In this document: positions 23,259-25,428 of the stretch, in pieces | How the letters are laid out: each line of letters opens with the position of its first letter | Numbering within the stretch: position 1 is the first letter of the stretch | Assembly: GCA_937924555.1 (NCBI GenBank) | Contig: CALDSN010000216.1 | Span: forward strand, 1 to 25,428 | Origin: an uncultured bacterium | GTDB lineage: Bacteria; Cloacimonadota; Cloacimonadia; Cloacimonadales; Cloacimonadaceae | DNA length: 25,428 nucleotides | Direction of reading: 5' to 3' | Position numbers and translations under genes: made by a program | Notes under the pieces: generated by a model | What the model saw: only the letters and a program-made list of their open reading frames with translations | Database searches by the model: none | Told to the model about the DNA's origin: nothing

Positions 23259-23330
23259 CTCTCTATTATCTCTAATCATTATCTAATGATTCCCTAATCA
23301 TTCCCTAATCACATAAGAGAATCACTAATG
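23259..23330. repeat. 11-base tandem repeat array with inverted copy (array C)
   Basis: Units follow each other every 11 bases: ctctctattat (23259), ctctaatcatt (23270), atctaatgatt (23281), ccctaatcatt (23292) and ccctaatcaca (23303). Re-phased, 23287-23297 is TGATTCCCTAA and 23298-23308 is TCATTCCCTAA. An inverted degenerate copy (agagaatcactaatg, 23316-23330) can pair with 23281-23295. Confidence 0.8.
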
Positions 23331-23467
23331 TACAATATGTGGATAACTAATTATATTATAAGTGGATGTTGGATCTCCAAGAGTTGGTCTTTCACTGGTC
23401 TCACACTTGGAGAGTCACCCTTTTAAGTATACAGCCTAAGTCGTTAAAAATAGTGACAAGGCGAACA

Positions 23468-23617
23468 ATGGATAAGATGTTAAGTATACTGAGGCAAGTC
23501 AATCCAGCATGTGGAATTCGAGAAGTGGAGTTCTCTTTAGAAGAGATCAAGCGTTTCCGCGTAGCCAATATCCAAGCCAGAAAGCCCGAGAGTGCCGATT
23601 TAGTTGATCGTGGATGA
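23468..23617 (+). CDS. Doubtful small hypothetical protein
   Basis: An open frame of 49 codons starts at ATG 23468 with AAGG seven bases upstream; the frame is open back to 23366. The product is charged, with a likely helix in its second half (S-L-E-E-I-K-R-F-R). No family is recognised. It could be a remnant or chance frame beside the restriction-modification gene. A control protein would be expected to show a helix-turn-helix, which I do not see. Confidence 0.25.
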   Translation: MDKMLSILRQVNPACGIREVEFSLEEIKRFRVANIQARKPESADLVDRG

Positions 23618-23814
23618 TAAACGAGCACCTTGAGGGTATAACATTTGGTAAGATGGCAAAATTGTTACAGCACGATTAAATCAATTGATTACTTCTCTAC
23701 AGTAATATCAATCAGCAACTCAATCTCGGCTTCAAGGCTACTTTCTCCTTGACATATTTACAGCATATAATCACTATAAATTTATGCAAAATGAACTATA
23801 ACAATGGAGGGTTG

Positions 23815-25428
23815 ATGTCCCCTTTTGGATTCTATATCAAAGCATTGAAACAGCATAAACCCGCAGAGATTACAGAGCATACACTCAGGCCTGCTTTACA
23901 GCAATTGTTGGAAGCCGTATCACAAAATGTTAACTCTAAGATAAAGATAATCCTTGAGCCTAAACGCATTAAAGACTACGGTGCTCCGGATTTTAAACTT
24001 ACACTACACGAAGGCATCTTAGGTTATGTGGAAAACAAAGCACTGGGTGCAAACTTGGAAGATGTGCTTGAATCAGAGCAAATCGAACGTTACAAAAAGC
24101 TATCTGACAATATCCTGTTGACCAACTACCTAGACTGGATATGGATAAAGAACAGCAAAATTCAAAGACGTGTAAGTCTGTGTTCTCTTAATGAACTGCT
24201 GCAAACTAAGCATCACATAGCTCAAGACAAGGAGCAGCAAGTAAAAGAGCTTATCCAAAACTACCTTAGCACAGCACCACAGGGAGTAGATAGCCCGAAA
24301 ACACTTGCCAAAGCCTTGGGACAGCGGGGCCAGTTGCTGAAAACGTATTTGTATGATGAGCTTAATCGTCAGGAACGAGAGGATAAAAAAGGCAAGCTTT
24401 GGGGGCTGTATAGCACCTTTAGACAGATGGTGGATCATGAGCTAAAGTTGGATGACTTCACCGATACCTTTGCGCAAATGCTGGTGTATGGTCTCTTTAT
24501 GGCAAGGCTAAACTCTGAAAGTAATAAAATTGACCTCTTTAACGTGGAGAAATATATCCCCACTTCATTTGAACTAATCCACGAACTGGTTGGCTTCCTA
24601 AAGGTGCTTGATCAAAAAGAATATGCGGAAACCCGTTGGATTGTGGAAGAAGTGCTGGCGGTGCTTAATACCATGGATTTGCTTGGCATTACTTCGATGC
24701 TAAGTTTTGATAAGAACAACAAAAAAGCCGATCCCGAGACTGCCCGCGACCCTTATATTTATTTCTATGAGGACTTCCTGGCTGCCTATGATAAAGCCCT
24801 AAAGAAAGCACGCGGAGTATATTACACACCTCCCGCAGTTGTAAATTTCATCATCAGGGCTGTTAATGACGTGCTGAAAGATACTTTTAACATACCAGAA
24901 GGTTTGGCAGACCATAAAAAGGTCACGCTGCTGGATTTTGCCTGCGGAACAGGTACATTCCTCTTGGAAGCAATCCGGCAGATACTTGGCCAAACTCCAC
25001 GTTCCAAAAGAGATCTGATTGTTAAAGACCATATCCTTAAGAATCTGTATGGCTTTGAATATATGATCGCACCCTACACGGTGGCACATTTGAAACTGAC
25101 CCAATACCTTAAAGACCGTAAATATGATATGGAACCGGAAGAAAGGTTCAAGATATTCCTCACCAATACCCTCGAACACTTTGAAGTGGAAGATGAACGC
25201 TTATTGCCAGCTTTGTCCTCTGAAAGCAAACAAGCAAAAACCGTGAAAGATAATCCCATACTGGTGATTACCGGAAACCCACCTTATAACTATGTGTCCA
25301 AGAATAATGGGCAGTGGATAAAGGAAAAGGTGAAGGACTACTATTATTTCGATGGTCAACCATTGGGTGAAGAGAACCCTAAGGCTTTACAAGACGATTA
25401 TGTGAAGTTTATAAGGTTTGCACAATGG
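23815..25428 (+). CDS. Type IIG-like restriction-modification enzyme, 3' end outside window
   Basis: The frame is open from ATG 23815 to the window end (538 codons, no stop). The N-terminus holds a PD-(D/E)xK-type nuclease signature: G-A-P-D59-F-K followed by Y-V-E73-N-K75. A helical linker (~100-330) leads to an N6-adenine methyltransferase domain. Here G-V-Y-Y-T-P-P precedes SAM motif I D374-F-A-C-G-T-G, and the catalytic motif IV is N488-P-P-Y. Nuclease and methyltransferase on one chain without a visible helicase fits type IIG. The related type ISP and phage-defence proteins carry a helicase between these domains. The missing C-terminus should hold the target recognition domain. GGAGGG just before 23815 decides the start over an in-frame ATG at 23791. 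Codon use looks more A-rich than in its neighbours, consistent with acquisition by transfer. Confidence 0.87.
   Translation, partial: MSPFGFYIKALKQHKPAEITEHTLRPALQQLLEAVSQNVNSKIKIILEPKRIKDYGAPDFKLTLHEGILGYVENKALGANLEDVLESEQIERYKKLSDNILLTNYLDWIWIKNSKIQRRVSLCSLNELLQTKHHIAQDKEQQVKELIQNYLSTAPQGVDSPKTLAKALGQRGQLLKTYLYDELNRQEREDKKGKLWGLYSTFRQMVDHELKLDDFTDTFAQMLVYGLFMARLNSESNKIDLFNVEKYIPTSFELIHELVGFLKVLDQKEYAETRWIVEEVLAVLNTMDLLGITSMLSFDKNNKKADPETARDPYIYFYEDFLAAYDKALKKARGVYYTPPAVVNFIIRAVNDVLKDTFNIPEGLADHKKVTLLDFACGTGTFLLEAIRQILGQTPRSKRDLIVKDHILKNLYGFEYMIAPYTVAHLKLTQYLKDRKYDMEPEERFKIFLTNTLEHFEVEDERLLPALSSESKQAKTVKDNPILVITGNPPYNYVSKNNGQWIKEKVKDYYYFDGQPLGEENPKALQDDYVKFIRFAQW

Larger units (their letters stand above)
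23144..23814. other. Gene-poor spacer, 671 bases
   Basis: After the terminator this AT-rich stretch holds repeat array C (23259-23330), one doubtful small frame (23468-23617) and a 5' region before the restriction-modification gene. That 5' region has TTGACA (23749-23754), TATAAT (23766-23771) and TATAAA (23775-23780). The spacings, 11 and 20 bases, are off the usual 16-18, so the promoter cannot be placed exactly. Nothing else was recognised. Confidence 0.65.

Noticed and set aside
23815..25428. PglX/BREX or type ISP assignment for the restriction-modification gene
   Set aside because: No helicase motifs lie between the nuclease and methyltransferase parts, and no BREX partner genes are visible; type IIG fits better, although the C-terminus is missing.

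Overview
The window looks like the assembled end of a metagenomic contig from a Gram-negative anaerobe. Its first 48 bases are an Illumina sequencing adapter, so the left edge is artificial and the first gene is cut there. Gene content includes LptD, several signal peptides, outer-membrane barrels, secreted proteins with a C-terminal FlgD/type IX-like sorting domain (YPNP motif), 2[4Fe-4S] ferredoxins and a Cmk-IspH fusion next to ribosomal protein S1. This points to the FCB side of the tree. Candidatus Cloacimonadota is my best guess; it is an inference from gene style, not a database match.

Region 1 (49-6374, minus strand) is a tightly packed gene train, transcribed right to left. In order it holds a lipoprotein whose second half resembles a serpin, a glycerate 2-kinase (GTGA overlap), LptD, a GmhB-like HAD phosphatase (20-base overlap), a SpoU/TrmH RNA methyltransferase (ATGA overlap) and an XdhC-like protein cut by the adapter. 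A divergent 562-base spacer follows.

Region 2 (6937-9979, plus) carries a five-domain S1-type RNA-binding protein with an RG-rich tail, then lysS, then a clear terminator. Region 3 (10149-11381) is a secreted protein with BNR-like repeats and a sorting domain.

Region 4 (11668-16774) is a cmk-ispH fusion that overlaps a six-domain ribosomal protein S1 with long acidic tails, which in turn overlaps a PAP2-family membrane phosphatase. A perfect terminator-like hairpin lies inside the start of the phosphatase gene.

Region 5 (16820-19097) is an unusual compact operon: LemA, two membrane-anchored or exported 2[4Fe-4S] ferredoxins, and an outer-membrane beta-barrel. Successive genes abut or overlap. 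This is the best candidate here for an undescribed system, possibly envelope electron transfer.

Region 6 (19237-23143) has MscS, a phosphoglycolate-phosphatase-like HAD protein and a YjbQ protein. It then has a convergent small outer-membrane protein and a secreted DUF2271-like protein with a sorting domain. Region 7 (23144-end) is a 671-base gene-poor spacer followed by a single-chain restriction-modification enzyme that runs off the window.

Three separate intergenic spacers (around 6580, 11463 and 23270) each hold an array of 11-base units followed by an inverted partial copy. The units share one degenerate consensus, TGANTCCSTMR, so they form a repeat family that the genes do not explain. 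No tRNA, rRNA, CRISPR array or transposase was recognised.
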